Source of the DNA: Ignatzschineria sp.
GTDB lineage: Bacteria > Pseudomonadota > Gammaproteobacteria > Cardiobacteriales > Wohlfahrtiimonadaceae
Reading direction: 5' to 3'
Assembly (NCBI GenBank): GCA_030151245.1
Contig: JASLEF010000154.1
Location: 1 to 31,493 of the forward strand
Length of the DNA stretch: 31,493 nt
The position numbers were made by a program, and so were the translations under genes. Positions 16,100 to 23,660 of the stretch are shown here, one piece after another; the stretch's first letter is position 1; each line of letters begins with the position of its first letter. The notes under the pieces are model-generated. The model was not told the DNA's origin, made no database searches, and worked only from the letters and a program-made list of their open reading frames with translations.

Positions 16100-17299
16100 G
16101 TGACTGAGTGGCGGTTTGTGCAAGCATTGATCAATGGCTCTTTGGAAAAAGGATTTCCAGGAGGTCAACTTTTAATCGAAAAATCTGGAGAAATTATTTT
16201 TGATAGATCGTTTGGATCTACAATGCTAACAAAATGTACAGCGAGTGGTAGTGAAATGGAATTTGTTCGCGGTGAACCTATCACTGAGCAGACACTATTC
16301 GATATTGCATCCTTAACAAAGGTGTTTTCTACGACTTATCTTTTTCAAAAATATGTGATGGATGATCCTTTACTCTTAGAGAGAACCGTGGGGGATGTTT
16401 TTTCATCTTCTGCTCTATTCAAAGAGGGAGGATTGCCAAAAGCAGTTGCGAATATTTCTATTAAAGCCTTATTGTCACACCATGCTGGATTTGAACCTAA
16501 TCCACTTTTTTATGATCCTGAGTATTCGAAAACGCTTTATTGTCAAAGACGATCATTATTGGCAAGGTCATTAGTAAAAGCGCCTTTAATCTATTCTCCA
16601 GAAACTAAGGGGCTCTACTCTGATGTGGATTTCATGCTCTTAACATTGATGCTTGAATCTATTATAGGGCAGTCGATAGAGACGCAAGTATCCTCTACTA
16701 TTTGGGAGCCTTTGGGTTTAACTGATATTTGTTATCAGCCGCTTGAGAAGGGGATTTCAGTTCGTAATATAGCGGCTACGGAGCGACAGGGGAACACTCG
16801 AGATGGTCGATATGATTTTGTGAATATCAGAACTGAAATGATTCATGGCGAGGTGCAGGATGAGAAGGCTTATCACTGTTTAGAAGGAGTATCGGGCCAT
16901 GCTGGTGTTTTTAGTAACGCTCGAACGCTACTCTCCTTATTTCGTTTAATGTACCAGCCTCAGGCATTTTTTAGTGAAGAGGTTATATCAAAATTTTTAA
17001 CGCCTCATTACGCAGATTCAACTTTTGGTTTGGGGTGGCGATTAAATGGTTTTGATATGCAATATATGTTTGGAGATTATGCCGGTAATCAAGCTTTTGG
17101 ACATACGGGATGGACGGGGTGTTTGGTGATGCATGATCCCTCTTATAAGTTGACGATTATTTATTTAACCAATCGTAAGAATACGCCTGTGGTGAATCCT
17201 TATCAGAATCCACATCTTTTTTATGGTGATCAATTGCCAGCGGGGAAATATCTCAATATCATTCATGCTATCTATCAAGATCTAGGAATTCATACATAA
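16100..17299 (+). CDS. beta-lactamase-fold serine hydrolase
   Basis: A 399-residue protein of the class C beta-lactamase/penicillin-binding-protein-like fold, in the broad group that includes E. coli YfeW, EstB-type esterases and D-amino-acid peptidases. The nucleophile motif SLTK is at 71-74, the YSD motif (Tyr-X-Asn equivalent, with Asp) at 173-175, and HTG (KTG equivalent) at 335-337. The substrate and activity cannot be deduced. No signal peptide is present, so it is probably cytosolic, unlike most penicillin-binding relatives. The start is GTG 16100, with AGAGGA at 16086-16091. Its stop overlaps the lnt start (TAATG), which implies translational coupling. Confidence 0.87.
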   Translation: MTEWRFVQALINGSLEKGFPGGQLLIEKSGEIIFDRSFGSTMLTKCTASGSEMEFVRGEPITEQTLFDIASLTKVFSTTYLFQKYVMDDPLLLERTVGDVFSSSALFKEGGLPKAVANISIKALLSHHAGFEPNPLFYDPEYSKTLYCQRRSLLARSLVKAPLIYSPETKGLYSDVDFMLLTLMLESIIGQSIETQVSSTIWEPLGLTDICYQPLEKGISVRNIAATERQGNTRDGRYDFVNIRTEMIHGEVQDEKAYHCLEGVSGHAGVFSNARTLLSLFRLMYQPQAFFSEEVISKFLTPHYADSTFGLGWRLNGFDMQYMFGDYAGNQAFGHTGWTGCLVMHDPSYKLTIIYLTNRKNTPVVNPYQNPHLFYGDQLPAGKYLNIIHAIYQDLGIHT

Positions 17300-18852
17300 T
17301 GTTTCGATTACGATTTTTACCGATGTTGTTTGCATTGATGTTAGGAGCATTAATGCCATTAAGCTTTGCGCCTTTTAATCTCACTATTATTGCGCCTTTT
17401 TCATTAATGGGATTACTCGCTCTGCTTGATAAGCGATCTCCAAAATTTGCCACTCTGCTGGGTGTTTTATTTGGTTTTGGTCTCTTTTCTTGGGGAATCT
17501 GGTGGATTCGTATCAGTTTAATTGAGTTTGGTGGAGCTCCGATTATTGTGGGAGTTTTCATAACATTTCTATTGGCGCTGTATTTAGCGTTATTTTATGG
17601 CTTTTTAGCTTATCTGTTTGTGAAGGTTCGTTGGTCTATTCCTTTAAAAGCCGGTATTCTTTTTCCTTTTATGGGAGGATTGCTTGAGTGGCTTCGGGCT
17701 GAGCTTTTCACAGGGTTTCCTTGGTTAGCACTTGGTTATACATTGACGGATCTTCCTATCTCCCAGTGGATTTTTCCTGAAATGGGGGCGCTGATGGCTA
17801 GTTTTTGGATCTATTGGCTTGCTGGGGTTTTGTTTTTAACGCTTCAAAATTTATTATCGCTGAGTAAAAGGGGGGGCAGGAACTTTCTAAGCTCTTTTAT
17901 GCCGGCATTTTTATCTTTAGGTTTAATGGGGGGCGCTGTTTTTATTACTTCCAATCTTTTTACTGAAAAAGTTGAAAAGCTTGATGAGTCTTTAAAGGTA
18001 GCCTTATTACAAGGCAATATCGCTCAGGAATTAAAGTTTAATGAGGCGCAGTATTATGAGATTTTAGCAACCTATCTTCAATTGACGGATCAAGTTGCAG
18101 AGAATGTTGATTTAATTATTTGGCCTGAAACAGCTATTCCCTCACTGTATGAGATGGAGGTTAATTTAGGAGAGCATCTGCGAGAGCTCTCTAAAACCCA
18201 CCAAACAAAGGTAATGACCGGGATTTTCTCGGGAAGTGGGCAAACAATTAGAAACTCTATTGTGACTTATAGTGATGAAATGCGAATGTATGATCAACGG
18301 TACGATAAAACACATTTAGTGCCGTTTGGGGAGTATATTCCTTTTAGAGGCTTCTTAAGTCTTTTTGATGGCATGATTGAGATACCCTTTTCAGACTTGA
18401 CGGAAGGGAAGAGCGCGCAAGCGCCGTTTGAAATTAAAAAGGGCAATGGATCAACACTATTTGCAGCAGCATCCATTTGCTATGAGGCTGTTTTTGGTGA
18501 TGAACTACGTTATCAGGCGCAAACTTCTAATTTTTTAGTAAATGTTAGTAATGATGCTTGGTTTGGGGATTCGATAGGACCTTGGCAGCACTTTCAAATT
18601 GCAAGGGCTAGGGCTATTGAATTACAAAGAGAGATGGTTCGCGCAACTAATAATGGAATTACAGCTTTAATTGCTAAAGATGGTTCTGTGAAAGCATTGT
18701 TGCCCCAATTTGAGGAGGGTGTTTTAGTGGTAGAAGTCGTTTCTTATGTTGGCATGACTGGTTATGCTCGATTAGGGGATTTTTTCTGGGGAGTGTTATT
18801 AATGCTTGGGATAATCCTAGGCGCTCTCTGGCATCGTTTGGGGCGTCGATAG
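17299..18852 (+). CDS. lnt: apolipoprotein N-acyltransferase
   Basis: Lnt is the inner-membrane enzyme that adds the third acyl chain to the N-terminal Cys of lipoproteins. It comprises about six N-terminal membrane helices (1 to about 205), a periplasmic nitrilase-type domain (about 225-480) and a final helix (GVLLMLGIILGALWHRL). The catalytic triad is visible: E277 in IIWPETAIP, K337 in YDKTHLVPFGEY and C394 in SICYEAVFGDE. NVSNDAWFGDSIGPWQHFQIARARAIE is also diagnostic. The 517-residue length is normal. The ATG overlaps the stop of the serine hydrolase by one base. lnt is not beside the ybeY/ybeZ/corC genes here. A strong terminator follows. Confidence 0.97.
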   Translation: MFRLRFLPMLFALMLGALMPLSFAPFNLTIIAPFSLMGLLALLDKRSPKFATLLGVLFGFGLFSWGIWWIRISLIEFGGAPIIVGVFITFLLALYLALFYGFLAYLFVKVRWSIPLKAGILFPFMGGLLEWLRAELFTGFPWLALGYTLTDLPISQWIFPEMGALMASFWIYWLAGVLFLTLQNLLSLSKRGGRNFLSSFMPAFLSLGLMGGAVFITSNLFTEKVEKLDESLKVALLQGNIAQELKFNEAQYYEILATYLQLTDQVAENVDLIIWPETAIPSLYEMEVNLGEHLRELSKTHQTKVMTGIFSGSGQTIRNSIVTYSDEMRMYDQRYDKTHLVPFGEYIPFRGFLSLFDGMIEIPFSDLTEGKSAQAPFEIKKGNGSTLFAAASICYEAVFGDELRYQAQTSNFLVNVSNDAWFGDSIGPWQHFQIARARAIELQREMVRATNNGITALIAKDGSVKALLPQFEEGVLVVEVVSYVGMTGYARLGDFFWGVLLMLGIILGALWHRLGRR

Positions 18853-18890
18853 CGCGAAGTCATAGGTTGAATGTAAAGATTGATGACTTC

Positions 18891-18941
18891 AAAACCTTAA
18901 TCGCTAAAGAATATGGTTTATTTAACGATTAAGGTTTTTTT
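18891..18941. terminator. terminator between lnt and the DUF2069 gene
   Basis: AAAACCTTAATCG (18891-18903) pairs with CGATTAAGGTTTT (18926-18938), and T-runs follow on the plus strand to 18941. The 22-base loop is long. It lies between convergent genes and may work for both strands, more strongly for lnt. Confidence 0.82.
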
Positions 18942-18970
18942 AGTTGTATCGAGAGGCTATAAAATTCCTT

Positions 18971-19324
18971 TTATTCTCTAAAAGGAAGAGGACTATAGCG
19001 TGAATAAAGAATACAGCTAACAAAGAGGATAATCGTCAACAGGAAATAGACGCTGCCGATGGCAGGATGACCTGAAACCCAAATGTCGGTCGCAGCAATA
19101 AGGTAGAAGAGTGAGAGAAAGCTTGTCCAGGCATGAGTGAATCTTTTGGCGCGCAGTAATCCTCTTGCAGGGAAAACAAGCGGCATGAGTAACCCGATAA
19201 TTAAAAAGAATCTTTGTTGGTCGGGGTAAATTTTATTTGTCACAATGCAAAAAATTGTGAAAAAAAATAGGGCGAAATAAGCGAGAAGCGCACTAATTCT
19301 TGAAATAGAAACAATCGGTCGCAT
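18971..19324 (-). CDS. DUF2069 membrane protein
   Basis: A 117-residue integral membrane protein with about four hydrophobic segments (residues about 10-30, 38-50, 64-80 and 86-106). The central block FLIIGLLMPLVFPARGLLRAKRFTHAWTSFLSLFYLI fits the DUF2069 family signature (leucine/proline-rich helix, then GLLR and RYTHAW-type motif). The family has no established function. The start is preceded by AAGGA at a rather long distance. It is divergent from mutM, with only 77 bases between the two starts, so their promoters must be close or overlapping. Confidence 0.85.
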   Translation of the reverse strand: MRPIVSISRISALLAYFALFFFTIFCIVTNKIYPDQQRFFLIIGLLMPLVFPARGLLRAKRFTHAWTSFLSLFYLIAATDIWVSGHPAIGSVYFLLTIILFVSCILYSRYSPLPFRE

Positions 19325-19401
19325 ATTAGAGTAAGGTCCTTAGGGATAAATAGGGTTTTGAAAGTTAGTATGTTATCACGAAAGTGAGGAGTTGGAAGTC
19401 T

Positions 19402-20211
19402 ATGCCAGAGTTGCCAGAAGTTGAAACGGTAAGAGCCGGAATCTCGCCACATATTGTGGGAAAAAAGGTTCGTGGAATTGAGATTCGTCATGAGCGATTA
19501 CGTTATCCAATTCCTAAAGAGATTGAGAAAATATATGGTGAAACTATTCATCGAGTGGAGCGTCGAGCAAAATATCTTTTACTATATACCGATACTTATA
19601 AGGTACTTATTCATTTAGGGATGTCAGGGGCGATTCGAATTCAGGATGATGATTTTGATCTTAAAAAACATGATCATTTTATTCTTCAAATTGAAGAGGG
19701 AAAAGTGTTAGTTTATAACGATCCACGGCGATTTGGGTTCATTCTGATTTACGGGCTCGAAGCGGAAATCCCTTTTTTAGAGAAGCTTGCGCCGGAGCCT
19801 TTAAGTGAAGCATTTAATGCGGAATATCTTTATCCTAGACTAAGAACAAGAACAAGGCCGATTAAATCATTGTTAATGGATCAGGAGTTTGTTGTTGGAG
19901 CTGGAAATATCTATGCCAATGAATCTCTGTTTATGGCGGGAATCCATCCTGAACGACCGGCAAACAATCTTCGTCCTGAAGAAGTTGCTAGATTAGTGGA
20001 TGAGGTTAAAAAGGTACTGCGAAGGGCGATTGTTCAAGGGGGGACGACGTTGAAGGATTTTACGGCACCAGATGGACATCCAGGGTATTTCGCTCAAGAA
20101 TTATTAGTGTATGGGCAGAAGGATCAGCCATGTGTTATTTGCCAAACACCGATTGAAAGAATTGTCTTAGCAAATCGAGCGACTTATTTTTGTTCACAAT
20201 GTCAAAAGTAG
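19402..20211 (+). CDS. mutM: formamidopyrimidine-DNA glycosylase
   Basis: Bifunctional glycosylase/AP lyase (Fpg) that removes 8-oxoguanine and FaPy lesions. The protein must start MPELPEVET, because the Pro left after Met removal is the Schiff-base nucleophile and the next Glu is catalytic. This fixes the start at ATG 19402 rather than an in-frame GTG 18 bases upstream. It is 269 residues, the same as E. coli. NPxR-type and helix-two-turn-helix regions are present (YNDPRRFGF, VGAGNIYANESLFMAGIHP). The C-terminal zinc finger is CVIC-x16-CSQC. GGAAG precedes the start. No partner genes are adjacent; a weak hairpin with a T-run follows. Confidence 0.97.
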   Translation: MPELPEVETVRAGISPHIVGKKVRGIEIRHERLRYPIPKEIEKIYGETIHRVERRAKYLLLYTDTYKVLIHLGMSGAIRIQDDDFDLKKHDHFILQIEEGKVLVYNDPRRFGFILIYGLEAEIPFLEKLAPEPLSEAFNAEYLYPRLRTRTRPIKSLLMDQEFVVGAGNIYANESLFMAGIHPERPANNLRPEEVARLVDEVKKVLRRAIVQGGTTLKDFTAPDGHPGYFAQELLVYGQKDQPCVICQTPIERIVLANRATYFCSQCQK

Positions 20212-20245
20212 GTCAAAAAGGGGCTGTTTTCTGCCGGATTAGATG

Positions 20246-20267
20246 AAAAAGGACTATCTCTTTTTTT
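20246..20267 (+). terminator. weak terminator after mutM
   Basis: AAAAAG (20246-20251) and CTTTTT (20260-20265) can pair, followed by T residues. The stem is short and A-T rich, so efficiency is doubtful. Confidence 0.35.
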
Positions 20268-20338
20268 ATAAAGATGTTAGGGTGAATTCAATGATAAATT
20301 AAATTGTAAATGGTCAAAAGCTACTAGTATCAATCTTG

Positions 20339-20366
20339 AAAAGAGAGTGTCTTTATGCTCTTTTTT
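20339..20366 (+). terminator. possible second terminator before hpf
   Basis: AAAAGAG (20339-20345) and CTCTTTT (20358-20364) form a 7-bp stem with a 12-base loop, then T residues. Together with the hairpin at 20246 it would separate mutM from hpf. An extended -10-like TGTTACAAT follows at 20371-20379 and could drive hpf. Confidence 0.4.
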
Positions 20367-20452
20367 GAAATGTTACAATTGATGGAATCATTTTTTTGCA
20401 GTCTTTTTTTATATATAAAAATTCATCATCATAATTCGTGAAGGAGACTTGT

Positions 20453-20797
20453 ATGAATGTTAATTTAACTGGACATGGTTTGGAATTAACGGATGGACTT
20501 CGTAATAGGGTGGATGAGAAATTCTCACGCTTAGATCGATATAGTGATCAGATTACGGCAGCCCATGTTGTACTCACAATTAAAGATAAGCGACAAATTG
20601 CAGAGATCACCTTAAAAATAGCAAAAGCCAAAGATCTCCATGCTGAGGCAACCACAGAAGATATGTATCTTTCTATCGATGAGCTTGCAGGGAAAATTGA
20701 GCGTCAGTTGATTAAACAACGAGAAAAAGTGATTACAACAGAGCGTAAACAAGGACATGAAATTCGTCACGAAGAGGGAAAAGAGTCTGAATTATAG
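20453..20797 (+). CDS. hpf: ribosome hibernation promoting factor, short form
   Basis: Short HPF/YfiA-family protein that binds between the ribosomal subunits and promotes or stabilises hibernating ribosomes in starvation. The 114-residue length lacks the C-terminal dimerisation domain of long HPF. Family blocks are MNVNLTGHGLELTDGLRNRVDEKFSRLDRY, the beta strands through AEITLKIAKAKDLHAEAT, and DMYLSIDELAGKIERQLIKQREK, with a charged tail. HPF is preferred over YfiA/RaiA because of this short acidic/basic tail, though the split is not certain. ATG 20453 was chosen because AAGGAG (20441-20446) precedes it. In many proteobacteria hpf follows rpoN; here it stands alone between mutM and murD. 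Confidence 0.88.
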   Translation: MNVNLTGHGLELTDGLRNRVDEKFSRLDRYSDQITAAHVVLTIKDKRQIAEITLKIAKAKDLHAEATTEDMYLSIDELAGKIERQLIKQREKVITTERKQGHEIRHEEGKESEL

Positions 20798-20897
20798 AAT
20801 TTCTAGAGATTTCAAAGATGACTTTTTGAGTAGTGATTATGGGATATAAAACATCTCTTTGAGGGTGTGATCTTTTTAGTAATAAGACTCTTATATG

Positions 20898-20930
20898 AAA
20901 ACCCCGTTTTTTAACGGGGTTTTGCTTTTT
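20898..20930 (+). terminator. intrinsic terminator between hpf and murD
   Basis: AAAACCCCGTT (20898-20908), loop TTTT, then AACGGGGTTTT (20913-20923) and a T-run. It insulates the division cluster from hpf and shows that the apparent ATG at 20895 cannot be a sensible murD start. Confidence 0.9.
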
Positions 20931-20954
20931 TCAAAAAGGAATAAAGCGTATGAT
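20927..20954 (+). promoter_or_regulatory. possible promoter of the murD-lpxC cluster
   Basis: TATGAT (20949-20954), preceded by GCG as in the murJ promoter, lies 16 bases after TTTTTC (20927-20932), just behind the hpf terminator and 51 bases before murD. The -35 is weak; the call rests mainly on position. Confidence 0.4.
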
Positions 20955-21005
20955 AGAGCGTTACAAAACGGTTTTTTTAATCTCCGAGTTATTAAAGGAT
21001 CAATC

Positions 21006-22367
21006 ATGTTTGCAGCCGACTCAAAGCATTTAGTTGTGGGATTTGGAATAACGGGGCTTTCTATTGTGAAAGCCCTCAATCGCTTGGGGGTTCAGCATGT
21101 CTTTGCGATAGACTCGAGAGAAAATCCCCCTAATGAGCGGGAGATAGTGCCATTTTGTGAGCAGGTTTTTACAGGATCTTTTGATTCCCCTTTATTAGAG
21201 GATTGTGATTATCTTTGGGTTAGCCCCGGAATTGCTATAGCAACACCGGCATTAGCCGCAACGATTGATCGTTTGCCACCTGAAAATGTAGGGGGTGATA
21301 TAGAGTTGTTTGCAAGACTCGTTCGCGAGAATTTAATTGCAATTACGGGGACGAATGGTAAAAGTACTGTCACGACATTAACAGGTGCTATTTTTGAGGC
21401 CGCAGGATACGAACTCTATATGGGAGGAAATCTTGGAATGCCGGCATTAGATCTTTGGTTGCAATATTGTGATCAGCATGATTCTGCAAAAATCCCTCTC
21501 TTTTTATTAGAGTTGTCTAGTTTTCAGTTGGAGACGACGAACTCATTGCAGGCAAACATCGGAGTGTTGCTCAATTTATCACCAGATCATTTAGATCGTT
21601 ATCGGGATTATCAACATTATATTGATTCAAAGTTTAAGCTGTTCTCGCAATCAGAAACAGTGATTGTGCCGGCGATAGAGTCAACAGTAGATGAGGCTTT
21701 AGAGCGGTCTGAATTTCGAGGATTCTCTCGAGTAGTACGGTTTTCTCTAGCAAAAGAAGTTCATTCGCAATATTGGGCAAATTTAAAGAATAAAGAGATT
21801 GAAGTTCAAGGGGGAGACCCTGTGAGTTATCAAGGGACGAAGCTTGGAGGAACGCATAATATTCTAAATATCGTTTCTGCTGTTGCCATTGCTGAAACCT
21901 TTGGGGTTGATAAAGAGGCTATTGTAAGAGGTATTCAAAATTATCAGCCATTAGCGCATCGTTCAGTATTCGTTCGAGAGATTGAGGGAGTCTCTTTCTA
22001 TAATGATTCAAAAGCGACAAATCTCTCTTCAACTGAGGCTGCAATTTTAGGGTTTCCTGAGCGTAAGTGGCTTATTTTAGGTGGCGTTACGAAAGGGCAA
22101 GATTTCTCATTGCTGCAAACATTGTTGCTGAATAATGTTGCTGGTGTGGCGCTAATTGGGGTGGACTATTCAACGATAAAGCCGCATATCCCTTCAACAT
22201 TGCCGATTTATGAAAGTACGACGTTAAGTGGGGCATTAGAGACTTTAAAAGAGGTTGCTAAAGCGGGGGATATAGTACTATTTTCTCCAGCATGTGCGAG
22301 CTTTGATCAGTTCCAAGGGTTTGAACATCGAGGTCATGTTTTTGAGTCTCTAGTGAATGCACTTTAA
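21006..22367 (+). CDS. murD: UDP-N-acetylmuramoylalanine-D-glutamate ligase
   Basis: Cytosolic ATP-dependent ligase adding D-Glu to UDP-MurNAc-L-Ala. The 453-residue length fits. The N-terminal Rossmann-like domain begins KHLVVGFGITGLSIVKAL. The Mur-ligase P-loop GTNGKST is at 115-121. LLELSSFQLETT, NLSPDHLDRYRDYQHYIDSK, AHRSVFVREIEGVSFYNDSKATN and SPACASFDQFQGFEHRGHVF are MurD-type blocks. ATG 21006 is chosen because AAAGGA (20994-20999) precedes it; the longest frame starts inside the upstream terminator. It is the first gene of the truncated dcw cluster: mraY, murF and murE, which normally lie upstream, are absent here. Confidence 0.95.
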   Translation: MFAADSKHLVVGFGITGLSIVKALNRLGVQHVFAIDSRENPPNEREIVPFCEQVFTGSFDSPLLEDCDYLWVSPGIAIATPALAATIDRLPPENVGGDIELFARLVRENLIAITGTNGKSTVTTLTGAIFEAAGYELYMGGNLGMPALDLWLQYCDQHDSAKIPLFLLELSSFQLETTNSLQANIGVLLNLSPDHLDRYRDYQHYIDSKFKLFSQSETVIVPAIESTVDEALERSEFRGFSRVVRFSLAKEVHSQYWANLKNKEIEVQGGDPVSYQGTKLGGTHNILNIVSAVAIAETFGVDKEAIVRGIQNYQPLAHRSVFVREIEGVSFYNDSKATNLSSTEAAILGFPERKWLILGGVTKGQDFSLLQTLLLNNVAGVALIGVDYSTIKPHIPSTLPIYESTTLSGALETLKEVAKAGDIVLFSPACASFDQFQGFEHRGHVFESLVNAL

Positions 22368-22387
22368 GTAAGGGCTTGTTGACTGTT

Positions 22388-22411
22388 TTAAGTCATATCG
22401 ATATGACTTAA
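22388..22411. promoter_or_regulatory. 24-bp perfect palindrome before ftsW
   Basis: TTAAGTCATATC (22388-22399) is followed directly by its exact reverse complement (22400-22411), in the murD-ftsW gap 21 bases after the murD stop. No T-run follows, so it is unlikely to be a terminator. It ends 9 bases before an extended -10 motif and would cover the -35 region, which is a typical operator position. The binding protein is unknown. Confidence 0.5.
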
Positions 22412-22416
22412 GGATG

Positions 22417-22425
22417 TGGTACAAT
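22417..22425 (+). promoter_or_regulatory. extended -10 promoter candidate for ftsW
   Basis: TGGTACAAT fits the extended -10 pattern TGnTATAAT. No -35 hexamer is visible, since the palindrome occupies that place. Transcription would begin near 22432, about 25 bases before the ftsW start. Confidence 0.4.
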
Positions 22426-22456
22426 TTTCGTCATCTTGACAAATTTTAGGTGTGTT

Positions 22457-23659
22457 TTGAAGAATTCATTTTTTGCAACAAAAGTAAAAGCTGATCCTTG
22501 GCTGTTAGTGACCTCCGCACTCTTTCTATTGATTGGGCTTTTGATGGTCACGACGGCATCAGGGTATGTCGCCGAATATTATGGGCTATCACCTTTCCAT
22601 TATGGATTAAGGCAGATATTTTACGTCGCAATGGGGGGCTTTTTTGCATGGCTTGCCTATTCTATAAACTTAGAGGGATGGTATAAATTAACGCCGGCAT
22701 TAATGTTAGTGACGATTTTATGCTTAATCCTGGTATTGATTCCGGGGATTGGGCGAGAGGTTAATGGTGCATTACGCTGGATTCCTGTTCTATTTTTCAA
22801 CTTTCAACCGGCAGAGTTAGCAAAGTTCTCCGCACTGGTCTATGTTGCTTCCTATCTTCATCGACATAAAGAATCGATTAGTAAGCGCATCTCAGCGCTT
22901 TTTATTCCCCTTTTTGTGATGGGCGTTTTAGGTGTTTTATTACTATTAGAGCCAGACTTCGGTTCTACCGCAATTATCTTTGTTGTGGGATTGGGGTTGC
23001 TCTTTATTGCAGGGGTTTGTCTTTGGCGTTTTGCAATTGTATTAGTACCGACAGTTCTAGCGATGGTCTTGATACTTTATACTTCACCTTATCGCCGTGC
23101 TCGTTTATCTGGGTTTTTAAATCCTTGGGATGATGCTTATAATCAAGGATATCAGCTGGTTAACTCTCTCATCGCTATTGGGCGAGGAAAGCTTTCAGGC
23201 GTTGGTATCGGTGAGAGTATGTCAAAGTTAGGGTATCTTCCAGAAGCGCATACAGACTTTATCTTTGCGATTTATGCAGAAGAGTTTGGTTTTTTTGGGG
23301 TGATGTTGCTTTTGTTTCTTTATATGGCATTTCTTTACCGAACCTTCTCTCTTGGCGCTGAGGCTGAGCGTTTAAAGCTCTATTTTGCAGCATATGTATC
23401 TTACGGTATGGGGTTATGGTTTGGCACGCAGGCATTGATTCATATGGGGGTTGCTTCAGGCATACTACCTACAAAAGGTCTCACGCTGCCACTCATGAGT
23501 TATGGGGGATCAAGTATGATTACCATGATGATTGGCTTGGGGATTTTATTTAAAGTTCATAAAGTTGTCCAAATTAAAGGGCGGCAACATTATCAAGAAC
23601 AACAGACCAAAAAAGCTGAGAAAGAGCTTGCTCGTTCAAATATTAAAGGAGCCGCATAA
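22457..23659 (+). CDS. ftsW: peptidoglycan glycosyltransferase FtsW
   Basis: SEDS-family septal glycan polymerase acting with FtsI. About ten membrane helices are spread over 400 residues. Diagnostic blocks are NGALRWIPV, FQPAELAKFSALVYVASYL, LLLEPDFGSTAIIF with the catalytic-site Asp, YRRARLSGFLNPWDDAYNQGYQLVNSLIAIGRGKLSGVGIGESM, LPEAHTDFIFAIYAEEFGF, and GILPTKGLTLPLMSYGGSSMI. FtsW rather than RodA is supported by its place between murD and murG. The preferred start is TTG 22457, with TAGGTG just upstream; an in-frame TTG at 22436 has no ribosome-binding site. One base separates its stop from the murG start. Confidence 0.95.
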   Translation: MKNSFFATKVKADPWLLVTSALFLLIGLLMVTTASGYVAEYYGLSPFHYGLRQIFYVAMGGFFAWLAYSINLEGWYKLTPALMLVTILCLILVLIPGIGREVNGALRWIPVLFFNFQPAELAKFSALVYVASYLHRHKESISKRISALFIPLFVMGVLGVLLLLEPDFGSTAIIFVVGLGLLFIAGVCLWRFAIVLVPTVLAMVLILYTSPYRRARLSGFLNPWDDAYNQGYQLVNSLIAIGRGKLSGVGIGESMSKLGYLPEAHTDFIFAIYAEEFGFFGVMLLLFLYMAFLYRTFSLGAEAERLKLYFAAYVSYGMGLWFGTQALIHMGVASGILPTKGLTLPLMSYGGSSMITMMIGLGILFKVHKVVQIKGRQHYQEQQTKKAEKELARSNIKGAA

Positions 23660-23660
23660 T

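Noticed and set aside
20895..21005. Longer N-terminus for MurD from the ATG at 20895
   Set aside because: That start sits inside the hpf-murD terminator hairpin, and the extra 37 residues do not resemble MurD; ATG 21006 has AAAGGA in front.
23532..23660. Longer N-terminus for MurG overlapping ftsW
   Set aside because: The 43 extra residues are an out-of-frame reading of the ftsW end; MurG proteins begin just before the AGGTGGH loop, matching ATG 23661.
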